Of a DNA stretch of 64,000 bases, positions 51,005 to 59,503 are shown in pieces. Made by a program: the position numbers and the translations under genes. The number at the start of each line of letters is the position of its first letter. Position 1 is the first letter of the stretch. The DNA comes from Alteromonas sp. KUL106 (lineage in GTDB: Bacteria > Pseudomonadota > Gammaproteobacteria > Enterobacterales > Alteromonadaceae), in contig NZ_BLIG01000046.1 of NCBI RefSeq assembly GCF_009811415.1, forward strand, positions 59,485 to 123,484, in the 5' to 3' direction. Below the pieces are notes generated by a model. It saw only the letters and a program-made list of their open reading frames with translations. It was not told where the DNA came from and did no database searches.

Positions 51005-54000
51005 GTGGAGAAGGCTTTGAACGAGCCAGAAGTATTCTCGTCGCAAAACAATACCCTAAAAACTGAAGCCTTAGCTTTAGGGCACGCTATTGCGCCAAAT
51101 TCGCGCTTGGCTAACCGTTTTCGCATTATCGCCCAGTTAGGTTCAGGCGCCCAGGCCAGTGTGTATAGCGCCATGGACGAGCTGCTTGATGTAAAAGTAG
51201 CGCTGAAAGTCATTGAGGGTGGCGCCAGCGACCCCGTAAAAATGCAAACTATCCGCAATGAAGTCAACATCGCCAGACAGCTTCAACACCCAAATATTAT
51301 CCGTGTTCACGATGTGTTCTCAGACGGAGATACCGCATTCTTCACGATGGCCTTTATTGAAGGTGAACCTCTTTACAGACGCATTCAACAACCTATCAGC
51401 AACGCTGAATTCGATAAGTGGCAACAACAGCTCATCGAAGCCTTACTAGCGTGTAAAGCGATAGGTATAAAGCACGGTGATATAAAACCAGACAATATTC
51501 TTCTTGATCACAACGCAGACATCAAACTCATTGACTTTGGTATTGGTCAGAGCGCGGCTTCTGGCGCTCAAACAAGCGGCCATCAACGTTATACAGCGCC
51601 AGAAGTCATCCAAACGGGGAAAGCCACTGAGCATTCCGACACCTACAGTTTGGGCAAAGTGCTGGAAGATATGCTGGAGTGTGTCAAAAAAGACGGGGTT
51701 AGCCTTTCCCATTATCTGTGGTTTAAAAAGCGCAAAGCCTGTATTAATCAGTTAACACACCATTTGCCTTCAAAAAGACTCTCGCTGGAACAAGCGCTCA
51801 ATACCAGTACAATCGATGATGATGGCAGTGCCAAGGTACCTTATAAAACCCTTGTCACCTTTTCCGCAATTGTCGTTTTGGTATTGGTAGTGAGTGCCAG
51901 TATATTTCCGTATATTTGGGACCAAAAAGATCAGCCCAAATTAGCGACCGACTCCCCCATTCAGCTTTTAGTATTAAACGACCCCCAGTATCCTCTTTTA
52001 GATACCGTTAACACCCTACTTCGCTACCCGTTGTCGACCCATCCGAACATAGTGCTAGACGATAGAGAACAGACTCAAGCCTTAATAGGAAATTTAGCGC
52101 TATCACCATTTAACCAAGATAATGATCGCATTGACTTAGCCGCAACACTTGCTGCAAATAGCGTATTACTGCTTGATGCTACGCCCACCAGCAGCAGTTC
52201 ATACTTGCTTCATGCGAGCATACTTAGTATGCCCGACAACACCCCAATTTTCACCGTCACGCACAGTGTAGATGCAGCCACCCTTTCTGATGATTTAAGT
52301 ATCTTTGCCAACAACCTTATTGAGTCGCTTTTTGATGCCATCGACACGCAATCACCTCAGCCCCTTCCTGACCTTCGGTATCTTGATGCTTTAGATACTG
52401 CATGGCAAAAAGGAGAAACGTTGGACAGTGCAGATACCATCGACGCCATAATAGCAACAACCCCCGATTATCCAGGTGGGTGGGTAGCAAAAGCACGAAA
52501 CGCAATCAATACGGGTGATTATGACGGCGCAAGGCAAGCGTTAGAGACCTTATCAGCGCTACCTGATTTAGCCGTTTATTGGCGTTTGCAGGGCGAGCTA
52601 TTAAGAGCAGAGCTCAACGAGGACTTAGCGCTAGCTCAACAATCAATAGATGCATTGGTTTCTCAATTTCCTAACCGACCAGAATTACTATCAATGCGCG
52701 CAGACATTTATCAGTGGGCGGGCGAAGATGCCAAAGCGATGGCTGACTATGAAGCCGCATTAGCCCTGCGGCCTAACAGCGGACAACTCTGGTTTGAACT
52801 AGCCCGCTTGCAAATTATTAACGGAGACATAGACACCGCTATCAGCAACGCGTTAACACGAGCGCTGGTGTCTTTTCGACAGGCGAAAGATAGCCAAGGC
52901 GAAAGCTTGGTATTGAACGCCTTTGGCATTGCCTATTTACGCACTGCCGATAACGCAGCGGCAGCGCGCTATTTTAATGATGCTTTGGCACTGCGCGATG
53001 CGAAAACACAGCCATCTCAACGAGCAAAAACCTTAGCGAACCTTGCTATTGCCACCTCTCTCACTGGCGACTATGCCACTGCTGAAGCTTCGTTAGAAGA
53101 AGCGATGAAGCTACTTCATGATCTTGGTGATTTAGCCCAAGAAGCCCATGTAAACGATACCTTAGGCTTTATGTTTGAAGAGAGAGGACAGTTCTCAAGA
53201 GCCCTCGAGTATTATAAGCGTGGTCTTGATATTCGTGTACAAACCGATGACAAAGTGCTGCAGCCACAAAGCATGAGCAATGTTGCCTACATGCACTTTT
53301 TGATTGGCGACCTTTCACTGGCCGAAATTTATTGGCAGCAGGCTAAAATGCTGTTTGAAAGGAACGGAGATGAGTCTCACCTGCTTCGAACATACCAAAA
53401 TCTCGCCCAGCTTAGTCTGGTTAAAGGGGATAAGAACATCGCCACTAATTACTTAACGAGTGTCGACCAACGACTAAGTGCACAGTACAATCAGGAACAG
53501 CTCTATAACCACCTGCTTTTCAGCTACCTACATTTTGCGAACGGAAATTTAGAACAAGCTACACAACACGCCGCAGACTCAAAATCCTTAGCTCAAGCGT
53601 CTGAAGATTCAAGAGCCCTCACCGAGGTGCTACTGTGGGAAGGCGAAATTTGTTTACTCACTGCAAACTGGTCATGCTTGGAAAATCGCCTTGAAACCGT
53701 ATCCCCGACTATCAGCGAAGATAGTCATGAACAATTTGCGGTTTATCAATGGCTAACCCTAGGATTGAAGCATCACCAAGGTGAACTTAACAACGAGAGC
53801 ACCGAGAGTAACGAGATTTACGATACGCTGTTGAACAACAATAATATACCGGTCATTACCGAGATAAAAATTTTGCTCGATATGCAGCAACGGCTCTCAC
53901 TCGATGCCACCAGCCGTACTATGGAAAAGCTGTCTTCACTCATCAAGCCCACTTATTATCAGCAGCATTTGCAGTGGCTATATATTAACGCTTCACTGGG

Positions 54001-54184
54001 TGATGAGGTATCGATTGAAAAGCTTAAGCAAAAGCTCGCACTATACCCTTCCTATTGGCGCAACCACCTTTACTATCGCGCCATTCCGGGCAAAGAAGAA
54101 ACGGTTGATACGTTAACAGCCCAGTGGCTGTCTCAATTACCTGAAACGCAAGTGGGTAGCTATAGGAACGCCTATTTTGAATGA
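51005..54184 (+). CDS. Membrane-bound Ser/Thr protein kinase with TPR repeats
   Basis: A 1059-residue protein if started at GTG 51005; a TTG at 51017, six bases after GGAG, is an equal candidate. Kinase domain (about 30-270): the glycine loop LGSGAQASVYSAM, Lys in VALKVIEGG, catalytic loop HGDIKPDN, DFG in LIDFGIG, and APE in YTAPEV. The loop has HGD, not HRD, so it is a non-RD kinase. One transmembrane helix lies at about 280-300. The rest is a periplasmic-side domain, then about ten TPRs (for example AKTLANLAIATSLTGDYATA). It overlaps the histidine kinase gene by 8 bases. Confidence 0.92.
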   Translation: MEKALNEPEVFSSQNNTLKTEALALGHAIAPNSRLANRFRIIAQLGSGAQASVYSAMDELLDVKVALKVIEGGASDPVKMQTIRNEVNIARQLQHPNIIRVHDVFSDGDTAFFTMAFIEGEPLYRRIQQPISNAEFDKWQQQLIEALLACKAIGIKHGDIKPDNILLDHNADIKLIDFGIGQSAASGAQTSGHQRYTAPEVIQTGKATEHSDTYSLGKVLEDMLECVKKDGVSLSHYLWFKKRKACINQLTHHLPSKRLSLEQALNTSTIDDDGSAKVPYKTLVTFSAIVVLVLVVSASIFPYIWDQKDQPKLATDSPIQLLVLNDPQYPLLDTVNTLLRYPLSTHPNIVLDDREQTQALIGNLALSPFNQDNDRIDLAATLAANSVLLLDATPTSSSSYLLHASILSMPDNTPIFTVTHSVDAATLSDDLSIFANNLIESLFDAIDTQSPQPLPDLRYLDALDTAWQKGETLDSADTIDAIIATTPDYPGGWVAKARNAINTGDYDGARQALETLSALPDLAVYWRLQGELLRAELNEDLALAQQSIDALVSQFPNRPELLSMRADIYQWAGEDAKAMADYEAALALRPNSGQLWFELARLQIINGDIDTAISNALTRALVSFRQAKDSQGESLVLNAFGIAYLRTADNAAAARYFNDALALRDAKTQPSQRAKTLANLAIATSLTGDYATAEASLEEAMKLLHDLGDLAQEAHVNDTLGFMFEERGQFSRALEYYKRGLDIRVQTDDKVLQPQSMSNVAYMHFLIGDLSLAEIYWQQAKMLFERNGDESHLLRTYQNLAQLSLVKGDKNIATNYLTSVDQRLSAQYNQEQLYNHLLFSYLHFANGNLEQATQHAADSKSLAQASEDSRALTEVLLWEGEICLLTANWSCLENRLETVSPTISEDSHEQFAVYQWLTLGLKHHQGELNNESTESNEIYDTLLNNNNIPVITEIKILLDMQQRLSLDATSRTMEKLSSLIKPTYYQQHLQWLYINASLGDEVSIEKLKQKLALYPSYWRNHLYYRAIPGKEETVDTLTAQWLSQLPETQVGSYRNAYFE

Positions 54185-54866
54185 TGTCGCCAAAGAAATA
54201 GCCAGTATTAAGGCATTGCAGGCCACGCTTCAAGCGCGTCTGGATGCGGATCAAGAAGTCTTGCAACAGCTTGCAAAGCGTCTATGGGCGCAACAAGAAT
54301 CTGAAAAAGCGAAGCTTTCTAGAGAGTTACACGACGGGATTGGTCAGTTACTCACAGGACTAACAAGACGGCTGCAGGCACTTTCATCTTCCTCTCCTGA
54401 AATAGAAGCATTGCACGGCATTGCCGAAATGGCGCTAAATGATGTCAGACAGCTATCACGGCTAATGAGCCCCACTATTTTAGACGACTTGGGCCTTAAA
54501 CCCGCACTTAACTGGCTGTGTCGAAACTTGTTGAGTGGCGAAGACATTGAGTATCACACTGATATAAGCTTACCGTCCGAACTTGCGAAAGATATAAGCA
54601 TATTATTATTCAGAATTGCGCAAGAAAGCTTAGTTAATGCTATAAAACACAGTGAAGCAACCAATCTTACCCTTACGGTTTCTCACCACCACAATGTTAT
54701 CCGTTTGGATATCATTGATAATGGTGTAGGGTTTGATAGTAAAACAATAGAGCCTGGCATTGGCCTTTCCAGTATTCGTGACAGAGCAAAAGCGTTTAAC
54801 GCAACGCTGGAAATAGAGTCTGCTGCTGGGCAAGGCACAAGAACAACAGTAACGGTACCCGTATGA
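54177..54866 (+). CDS. Soluble histidine kinase of the NarX/DesK type
   Basis: A 229-residue kinase starting at TTG 54177, inside the last codons of the Ser/Thr kinase gene. AGGAACG upstream serves as ribosome-binding site. A short coiled coil (residues 5-40) leads into a HisKA_3 domain, with the phospho-histidine in SRELHDGIGQLLTGL. A HATPase domain follows (SLVNAIKHSEA, IDNGVGFDSKT, GIGLSSIRDRA). There is no input or membrane domain, so its signal must come from a partner, plausibly the kinase or FHA-GAF protein. It overlaps the regulator gene by 4 bases (ATGA). Confidence 0.93.
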   Translation: MNDVAKEIASIKALQATLQARLDADQEVLQQLAKRLWAQQESEKAKLSRELHDGIGQLLTGLTRRLQALSSSSPEIEALHGIAEMALNDVRQLSRLMSPTILDDLGLKPALNWLCRNLLSGEDIEYHTDISLPSELAKDISILLFRIAQESLVNAIKHSEATNLTLTVSHHHNVIRLDIIDNGVGFDSKTIEPGIGLSSIRDRAKAFNATLEIESAAGQGTRTTVTVPV

Positions 54867-55492
54867 CAATTCGTGTAGTGCTCGCCGATGACCATGTGCT
54901 CATGCGTCAGGGTGTGTCTCAGATGCTAAACGCGACCCCATCTATTACCGTAGTCGGAGAATGTGACGATGGCGTTGAGCTTATTGCTGCTGTACTAAAA
55001 CTTTCTCCCGATGTCATTTTAATGGACATTTCAATGCCGCGTATGAGCGGACTCGTGGCCATTGATAAAATTTTGGCTCAGCGCAGTGACGCGAAAATAC
55101 TTGTGCTGTCTATGCATAACGAAGTGGAATACATTGAAGCCATGCGTGATGCTGGTGCGAAGGGGTATATCTTAAAAGAATCGTCTGGAGATAAACTGGT
55201 CGATGCAATAAAAAAAGTAGCCGCCAACAAAACTTGTTTCCCCGACGAATTAACCCAGTCATCTAATGAGCAGTGCCAAAAGCACATCTCCCCACTTAGC
55301 GTGTTAACGCGCAGAGAAAGGGAAGTTTTTTTCTTAGTTGCAGCAGGCAACACCAGTAAGAAAATTGCAGAGCTATTGGATATGAGCCTGAAAACCGCTG
55401 AAAATCACCGCAGTAACATATACAAAAAGCTTAACTTAAGCAGTTCTGCAGAGCTTATCAGAGTGGCCGGAAAAGCAGGCTTACTAGAGTAG
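54863..55492 (+). CDS. NarL/FixJ-type response regulator
   Basis: A 209-residue regulator and last gene of the signalling operon. The receiver has the phospho-acceptor in VILMDISMPR near residue 54 and Lys in GYILKESS. The LuxR-type helix-turn-helix (about 145-205) contains LTRREREVFFLVAAGNTSKK and SLKTAENHRSNIYKKLNL. The four-base ATGA overlap with the histidine kinase shows they are a pair. The palindromes upstream of both S8 proteases and the PEP-CTERM-like gene are the right kind of target for this family, but that link is inferred. Confidence 0.94.
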   Translation: MTIRVVLADDHVLMRQGVSQMLNATPSITVVGECDDGVELIAAVLKLSPDVILMDISMPRMSGLVAIDKILAQRSDAKILVLSMHNEVEYIEAMRDAGAKGYILKESSGDKLVDAIKKVAANKTCFPDELTQSSNEQCQKHISPLSVLTRREREVFFLVAAGNTSKKIAELLDMSLKTAENHRSNIYKKLNLSSSAELIRVAGKAGLLE

Positions 55493-55585
55493 TTGGCATT
55501 TATTCTCAACGTAGAACTCATCTTCTTCCCCCTCTTCCCATATTCAGGGGATGTTGGTTGCAGTATTTAAAGCCCTAAACAAAAA

Positions 55586-55687
55586 AGAGGGGCCTTGCTT
55601 CATCTGAAACTCTCCACAGCATGGATGCTGTGGCGAAGGCCCCATGGATGGGTTTACGCCGTGTTTCAGATGGAGCAAGGCCCCTCT
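55586..55687. repeat. Structured intergenic repeat, copy B (between convergent genes)
   Basis: An outer stem of 25 bp (55586-55610 with 55663-55687, one T-G) encloses hairpin 1 (CCACAGCA-TGGA-TGCTGTGG, 55614-55633) and hairpin 2 (CCCA-TGGA-TGGG, 55641-55652). Linkers are CGAAGG and TTTACGCCGT. On the minus strand the outer stem is followed by six T, so it should end the protease 2 transcript. It lies between the regulator (+) and protease 2 (-). The order and linker bases match copy A near 12.5 kb. Confidence 0.85.
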
Positions 55688-55698
55688 TATATCAGAAA

Positions 55699-58146
55699 TT
55701 AAAGTTCTGCGTATTGCGTTAGGATGAACGCTGCCTCGCCTCGTGTAAGGCCATCTTGCGGGTTGAAGAAAGCTTTAAGCGTAGGCTGCAAATCGAACCG
55801 ACCCTGTACTACTTTAACTTCCACCTGCATTATCCCTGCAGCCAGTGCCTGCTGAACATGGCCGCGATACTCAGGCGCAATCGCGTCAGTATCTTCCACT
55901 TCAACCGCTTGTCCAAGAACGATTGCGATAACCTTGTCAGAGTCAAAGCTTTGCGCTGCCTCTTCAAGGCCCAATGCTTGTACCATTGAATACGCCATTT
56001 CCTCTTTGCTTACCTGCAGGTCGCTACCAAAGAAATCGCCATCAACTTGCATTACAGGCTGGGTATTCATTTCTAGGTCACCTAACACTGCCCCTGTTGC
56101 TGTCGCAGAGTTGACCGCCGCAGCATGCGTTGCACTCACATCAGTATAGTTAACAGTGTTACCGTCGTTGGTTTGACGGAGGTTGGCACTAAGCGCAAGC
56201 GTATCAGCAAGCTCTACGCGAGTGAATGGCGCGTCTGGCGCAAACCCACTTTCTTTGGCATCCATTAGCTCATTTGCAACTACGTATTCAATGAACGGTT
56301 TAGCAGGGTGACCTACTGCATCATCAATGCCGGTGTAGCCTGATGTTACTAGCAAGCGAATATTCACATTGTTCGTTCCAGGGACACCTACACCATTTGT
56401 GACGCCTAGCGGGTCAAGCGACACGCCGCTGACGCTGCCAATACCACGACTATATAGTTTCCACGTACCCGGCATTCCTGGTGCAGCCGTACCTACTGAA
56501 GACCCCAAAACAGGCAGGCCAATGCCTGAACCGTACGTATTTCCTGCTGGATCTTCCAACACAAAGGCTGTTGCCGTTTCGATAGATGCATTTGCCACGA
56601 CCATCGACACGTCAGGACCCACGTCAAATGTTTCCGTTGGCGACTCGCCGACTGGCAGGTAAGTGGTAGACCGCATAAAAGTACTGCCTTCAGCTACGTT
56701 AGCAAAGGCGTTAAATTCGCGGTTTTTCTTCACCGTATCGCCGAATACTTCTTCACCTTCGAGCACTGCAGTAACAGCTGCATAAGCGTTAACATAACCT
56801 GCGCCCACTTCCCACTCGTCCATGCCTGCCATTGGTGTTGCGGTTTCCTGAAGAATGCGCTTTACATCTTCCCACTGTAGGTTTGGATTTGCTTCTAGCA
56901 TAAGGGCAACAATACCTGACACATGGGGCGCAGCCATTGATGTACCGCTAGATACGGTATAAAACGGTAAGTGTTGCGGTTCAATCATTTCAGCGTCGTC
57001 AGCTGCACTTAACCCGCCTAAGCTAGACAGTGATGCACGAGCAGAAATAACGTCTACACCTGGCGCCGTTACGGTAGGACGGTCTTCCCACGTGAACACT
57101 TCACCATCAACAACCGCTTGTCCGCCTTTTCCGTCGACACCGCGTGAACTAAAGTCAGCTAGCTCGCCCTGCTTGTTACCCGCAGCCACTGTAATTACCC
57201 AAGGCGCCTTTTTAAAGTTACCAGTAATTGTCGATTCGCCCGGACCTGAGTTACCTGCCGAGAACACGGTAATAATGCCGTTGTCTGCCAGTGCTTTAGT
57301 CACAACGTTTGTTGGATCATCTGGGTTAAACTCTGTACCGACATCGCCGGTGTTACCAAACGAGTTTGAGATAACGCGGATGTTGTAGTCGAACTGGTGT
57401 GTTAACGCGTAGTCGAAACCACCGATCGTATCTAATATAAATAGACCCGCACCCGAGCCATAACCAATGATGTCTGCCCCCGGCGCTACGCCAGCATGCA
57501 AACCACCGCTCTTAGCGCCATTGCCGCCTACGGTGCCTGCAACGTGTGTTCCGTGACCGCCTAAAATATCGGTGTTAGATACGTTTTCTTGGTATGTAAT
57601 CGGTAAAATACCGCTGTAGCTATTCAAGTTCACCTGCGCCAGTACGTTTTGTACAACGTGATCAGGGAAAGCGAGATCGCCGTGTGTGCCGTCAACGCCC
57701 GAGTCATTGACCACTACGCCAATACCTTTTCCCGATACCGGCATGCCGTTAATGCGAATGCTGCGGTCCGCTTGGAGCGCTTGTACACCCGTAATTTGAG
57801 TCGACTCATGATTTTCTAGTTCTAGCGGGTCGTTACTCCAAACTGACACCACGTCATCGCGCTGATAAAGTGCTTCAACTTGCTGTTTGTTGGCTAATAC
57901 ACCAACGATGGGCACGTTACGTAGGCTAACACCACCTGTGATGCCTAACGATTCAAGTGCGGTAATTTGTTCTGTTGTGGCAGGTCCCTTACCTTCAAAT
58001 GTAACAATAACTTGTTGTAGTTCTAGTGGCGAAGCAGCAAGCGCATCAGCCAATGTTTTATCGAAAGTTTTTGCATTCACCATGCTCGCTGGTAGGGCAC
58101 AAGCAATAGCTACTGATAATACTGTTTTGTTATTAAGGAACTTCAT
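55699..58146 (-). CDS. Secreted subtilisin-like serine protease (S8) with SLH-like C-terminus, paralogue 2
   Basis: Start ATG 58146 (815 residues, MKFLNNKTVLSVAIACALPA signal peptide), preceded by GAGAGGTG. An I9-like propeptide is followed by the S8 domain. Catalytic residues: Asp in VVNDSGVDGTHGD, His in GGHGTHVAG, Ser in SGTSMAAPHVSG, with FSAGNSGPGES in between. The first motif reads NDSGVD, not the usual DSGID context, but the Asp is kept. SLH-like repeats end the protein (FNPQDGLTRGEAAFILTQYA). It is similar along its whole length to paralogue 1 at 46466 and is encoded on the opposite strand, flanking the signalling operon. Confidence 0.93.
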   Translation of the reverse strand: MKFLNNKTVLSVAIACALPASMVNAKTFDKTLADALAASPLELQQVIVTFEGKGPATTEQITALESLGITGGVSLRNVPIVGVLANKQQVEALYQRDDVVSVWSNDPLELENHESTQITGVQALQADRSIRINGMPVSGKGIGVVVNDSGVDGTHGDLAFPDHVVQNVLAQVNLNSYSGILPITYQENVSNTDILGGHGTHVAGTVGGNGAKSGGLHAGVAPGADIIGYGSGAGLFILDTIGGFDYALTHQFDYNIRVISNSFGNTGDVGTEFNPDDPTNVVTKALADNGIITVFSAGNSGPGESTITGNFKKAPWVITVAAGNKQGELADFSSRGVDGKGGQAVVDGEVFTWEDRPTVTAPGVDVISARASLSSLGGLSAADDAEMIEPQHLPFYTVSSGTSMAAPHVSGIVALMLEANPNLQWEDVKRILQETATPMAGMDEWEVGAGYVNAYAAVTAVLEGEEVFGDTVKKNREFNAFANVAEGSTFMRSTTYLPVGESPTETFDVGPDVSMVVANASIETATAFVLEDPAGNTYGSGIGLPVLGSSVGTAAPGMPGTWKLYSRGIGSVSGVSLDPLGVTNGVGVPGTNNVNIRLLVTSGYTGIDDAVGHPAKPFIEYVVANELMDAKESGFAPDAPFTRVELADTLALSANLRQTNDGNTVNYTDVSATHAAAVNSATATGAVLGDLEMNTQPVMQVDGDFFGSDLQVSKEEMAYSMVQALGLEEAAQSFDSDKVIAIVLGQAVEVEDTDAIAPEYRGHVQQALAAGIMQVEVKVVQGRFDLQPTLKAFFNPQDGLTRGEAAFILTQYAEL

Positions 58147-58202
58147 AATACACCTCTCTTTGAGTACCCCTTGAGTATTTAACAACCAACGAAGTTAAAC
58201 TA

Positions 58203-58218
58203 TGGGGAGTTCCCCCTA
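58203..58218. promoter_or_regulatory. Shared palindrome upstream of S8 protease 2
   Basis: Read on the minus strand: TAGGGGGAACTCCCCA, 14 of 16 bases like the site at 58991-59006. It lies 57 bases upstream of the protease ATG, close to the 61 bases seen for the PEP-CTERM-like gene, and both have a TTGTTA...AATACT stretch between site and start. Confidence 0.6.
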
Positions 58219-58268
58219 TTCGATGTAATTTATAAAAGCGTTGAAAAACAGAAATTTGAAAAGAAAAA

Positions 58269-58289
58269 AGCCCTCACAAAAGGAGGGCT
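58269..58289 (-). terminator. Terminator of the PEP-CTERM-like gene
   Basis: AGCCCTC (58269-58275) pairs with GAGGGCT (58283-58289) around a 7-base loop. On the minus strand a TTTTTTCTT run follows. It is 85 bases past the stop codon. Confidence 0.8.
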
Positions 58290-58372
58290 AAAAACACCAA
58301 CTATCAAAAAAATCTAGATAGGCTGGAGGGAACGAACGCGGTGGGGGAGATACATTGTGCTAGTGAAGACCT

Positions 58373-58930
58373 TTATAAAGCGCTTTGGCGACATCTGTTT
58401 TTTCTGACTGACGTGAAAGCGAACAAAATTAGCATGGCTACGGCAAACGAAGCGGGTTCACTCACTTGCGTTGAATCATTGTCAGCCCCGCCGGCCTTAA
58501 CCAATTGAAATAAACTGCCTGCGCAGCGCTCGCCGTTTTTGAAAAAAACACAGGTGTCCGTTTGCCCTAGCCCAGCCAAACCTGAACTGATAGTAAACTC
58601 ATAAGGAACACTTGCATCTTCAATGAAAAACTCAAAGCCTTCGCTACCCTCATCGCCGAACACACCATCGTCTAAGTCAGCTATCATGAATTCAGCAATG
58701 TCGTCTTCCAAAATGGTATAAATAACGCCATCGAATTCTAGCTGAAAGAAAAACGACAGCCATGTGCCCATTGTAAATTCAGTCTCGTTTTCATCAAACG
58801 TAATTTGGCCAACCAAGCTTGTATCGCTAGCTTCATCCCCTAACATCAAGCGTGTGAAATCATAAGTAATGACACCCGCCCAAGAAGGCGATGTAAAAAG
58901 TATAAATACAACAGCTATTAACGATTTCAT
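58373..58930 (-). CDS. Secreted protein with PEP-CTERM-like sorting tail
   Basis: A 185-residue protein: signal peptide (MKSLIAVVFILFTSPSWAG), a beta-rich middle part with two cysteines (DTCVFFKNGERCAG), and a C-terminal VSEP motif followed by a hydrophobic helix and a basic end (TSVRKNR). That tripartite tail is the PEP-CTERM sorting signal in its SEP variant, normally processed by an exosortase, which is not in the window. The promoter has the palindrome shared with both S8 proteases. The role is unknown; PEP-CTERM proteins are usually surface or matrix components. Confidence 0.8.
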   Translation of the reverse strand: MKSLIAVVFILFTSPSWAGVITYDFTRLMLGDEASDTSLVGQITFDENETEFTMGTWLSFFFQLEFDGVIYTILEDDIAEFMIADLDDGVFGDEGSEGFEFFIEDASVPYEFTISSGLAGLGQTDTCVFFKNGERCAGSLFQLVKAGGADNDSTQVSEPASFAVAMLILFAFTSVRKNRCRQSAL

Positions 58931-58990
58931 AATAAGCCCACTTCAATAGTTCTATGGACTTAGTATTCATCTAACAAATCAGAAACCCAA

Positions 58991-59006
58991 TAGGGGGTTC
59001 CCCCTA
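58991..59006. promoter_or_regulatory. Shared palindrome upstream of the PEP-CTERM-like gene
   Basis: TAGGGGGTTCCCCCTA, a perfect inverted repeat (7 bp plus TT centre, extended by A/T), 61 bases upstream of the start codon. It is the most symmetrical of the three related sites. Confidence 0.65.
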
Positions 59007-59051
59007 TCAGTAATTAATGCGAATAGGCAGACACTCATTTCATTGAGATTG

Positions 59052-59228
59052 TTATAACTGTACTCCTACGTGCAAGTTACTGCGGGGTTTAGGTGCTTTA
59101 ACTTCTATGCAAACTTGGTCGCCGTAGTAATTATCAGCGTAATTGCATTGCGTTTGAATAGGTCGATTAGCCGTTGAAGAAACACGGTCATTATTGGCCA
59201 TTGTTAGTTTTTTTAGTAATGCGCTCAT
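59052..59228 (-). CDS. Small protein of 58 residues, unknown function
   Basis: A short gene with a strong ribosome-binding site, AAGGAG, 6 bases before ATG 59228. The peptide starts MSALLKKLTMANNDRVSSTA and ends RSNLHVGVQL. It has two cysteines enclosing an aromatic, acidic stretch (CNYADNYYGDQVC), a basic proline segment (KAPKPR), and no hydrophobic signal peptide. I do not recognise the family. Its place just upstream of the PEP-CTERM-like gene, same strand, may be incidental. A ribosomally made and modified peptide is one possibility, but no modifying enzyme is seen next to it. Confidence 0.65.
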   Translation of the reverse strand: MSALLKKLTMANNDRVSSTANRPIQTQCNYADNYYGDQVCIEVKAPKPRSNLHVGVQL

Positions 59229-59367
59229 TTCGCTCTCCTTCTTAAGTTAAGCGCATTATCATCCATCCGACATAACGATTAAAATGAGATAAGTTGATTC
59301 ATTTAATAGAATAAAACGATGACCAACTTGCTGACTAATCGACTATTCTGATGTGCGGTAAAAAGAT

Positions 59368-59406
59368 ACGTTCCACATGCTGAGCCGAACAAATCATGTG
59401 GAACGT
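59368..59406 (-). terminator. Perfect 12-bp hairpin downstream of the DUF839 gene
   Basis: ACGTTCCACATG (59368-59379) and CATGTGGAACGT (59395-59406) pair perfectly around a 15-base loop. On the minus strand it is followed by ATCTTTTTA, so it can end the gene at 59504, about 100 bases before. Confidence 0.7.
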
Positions 59407-59503
59407 GTCGCTATTGTAGATTGTGTTAAAGGGGCAGCGCTTTTATTTGTACACTACGCCTTTGAGAAACCGCTAGGCTTGCGAGTATCAAACAGAATAA
59501 ACG

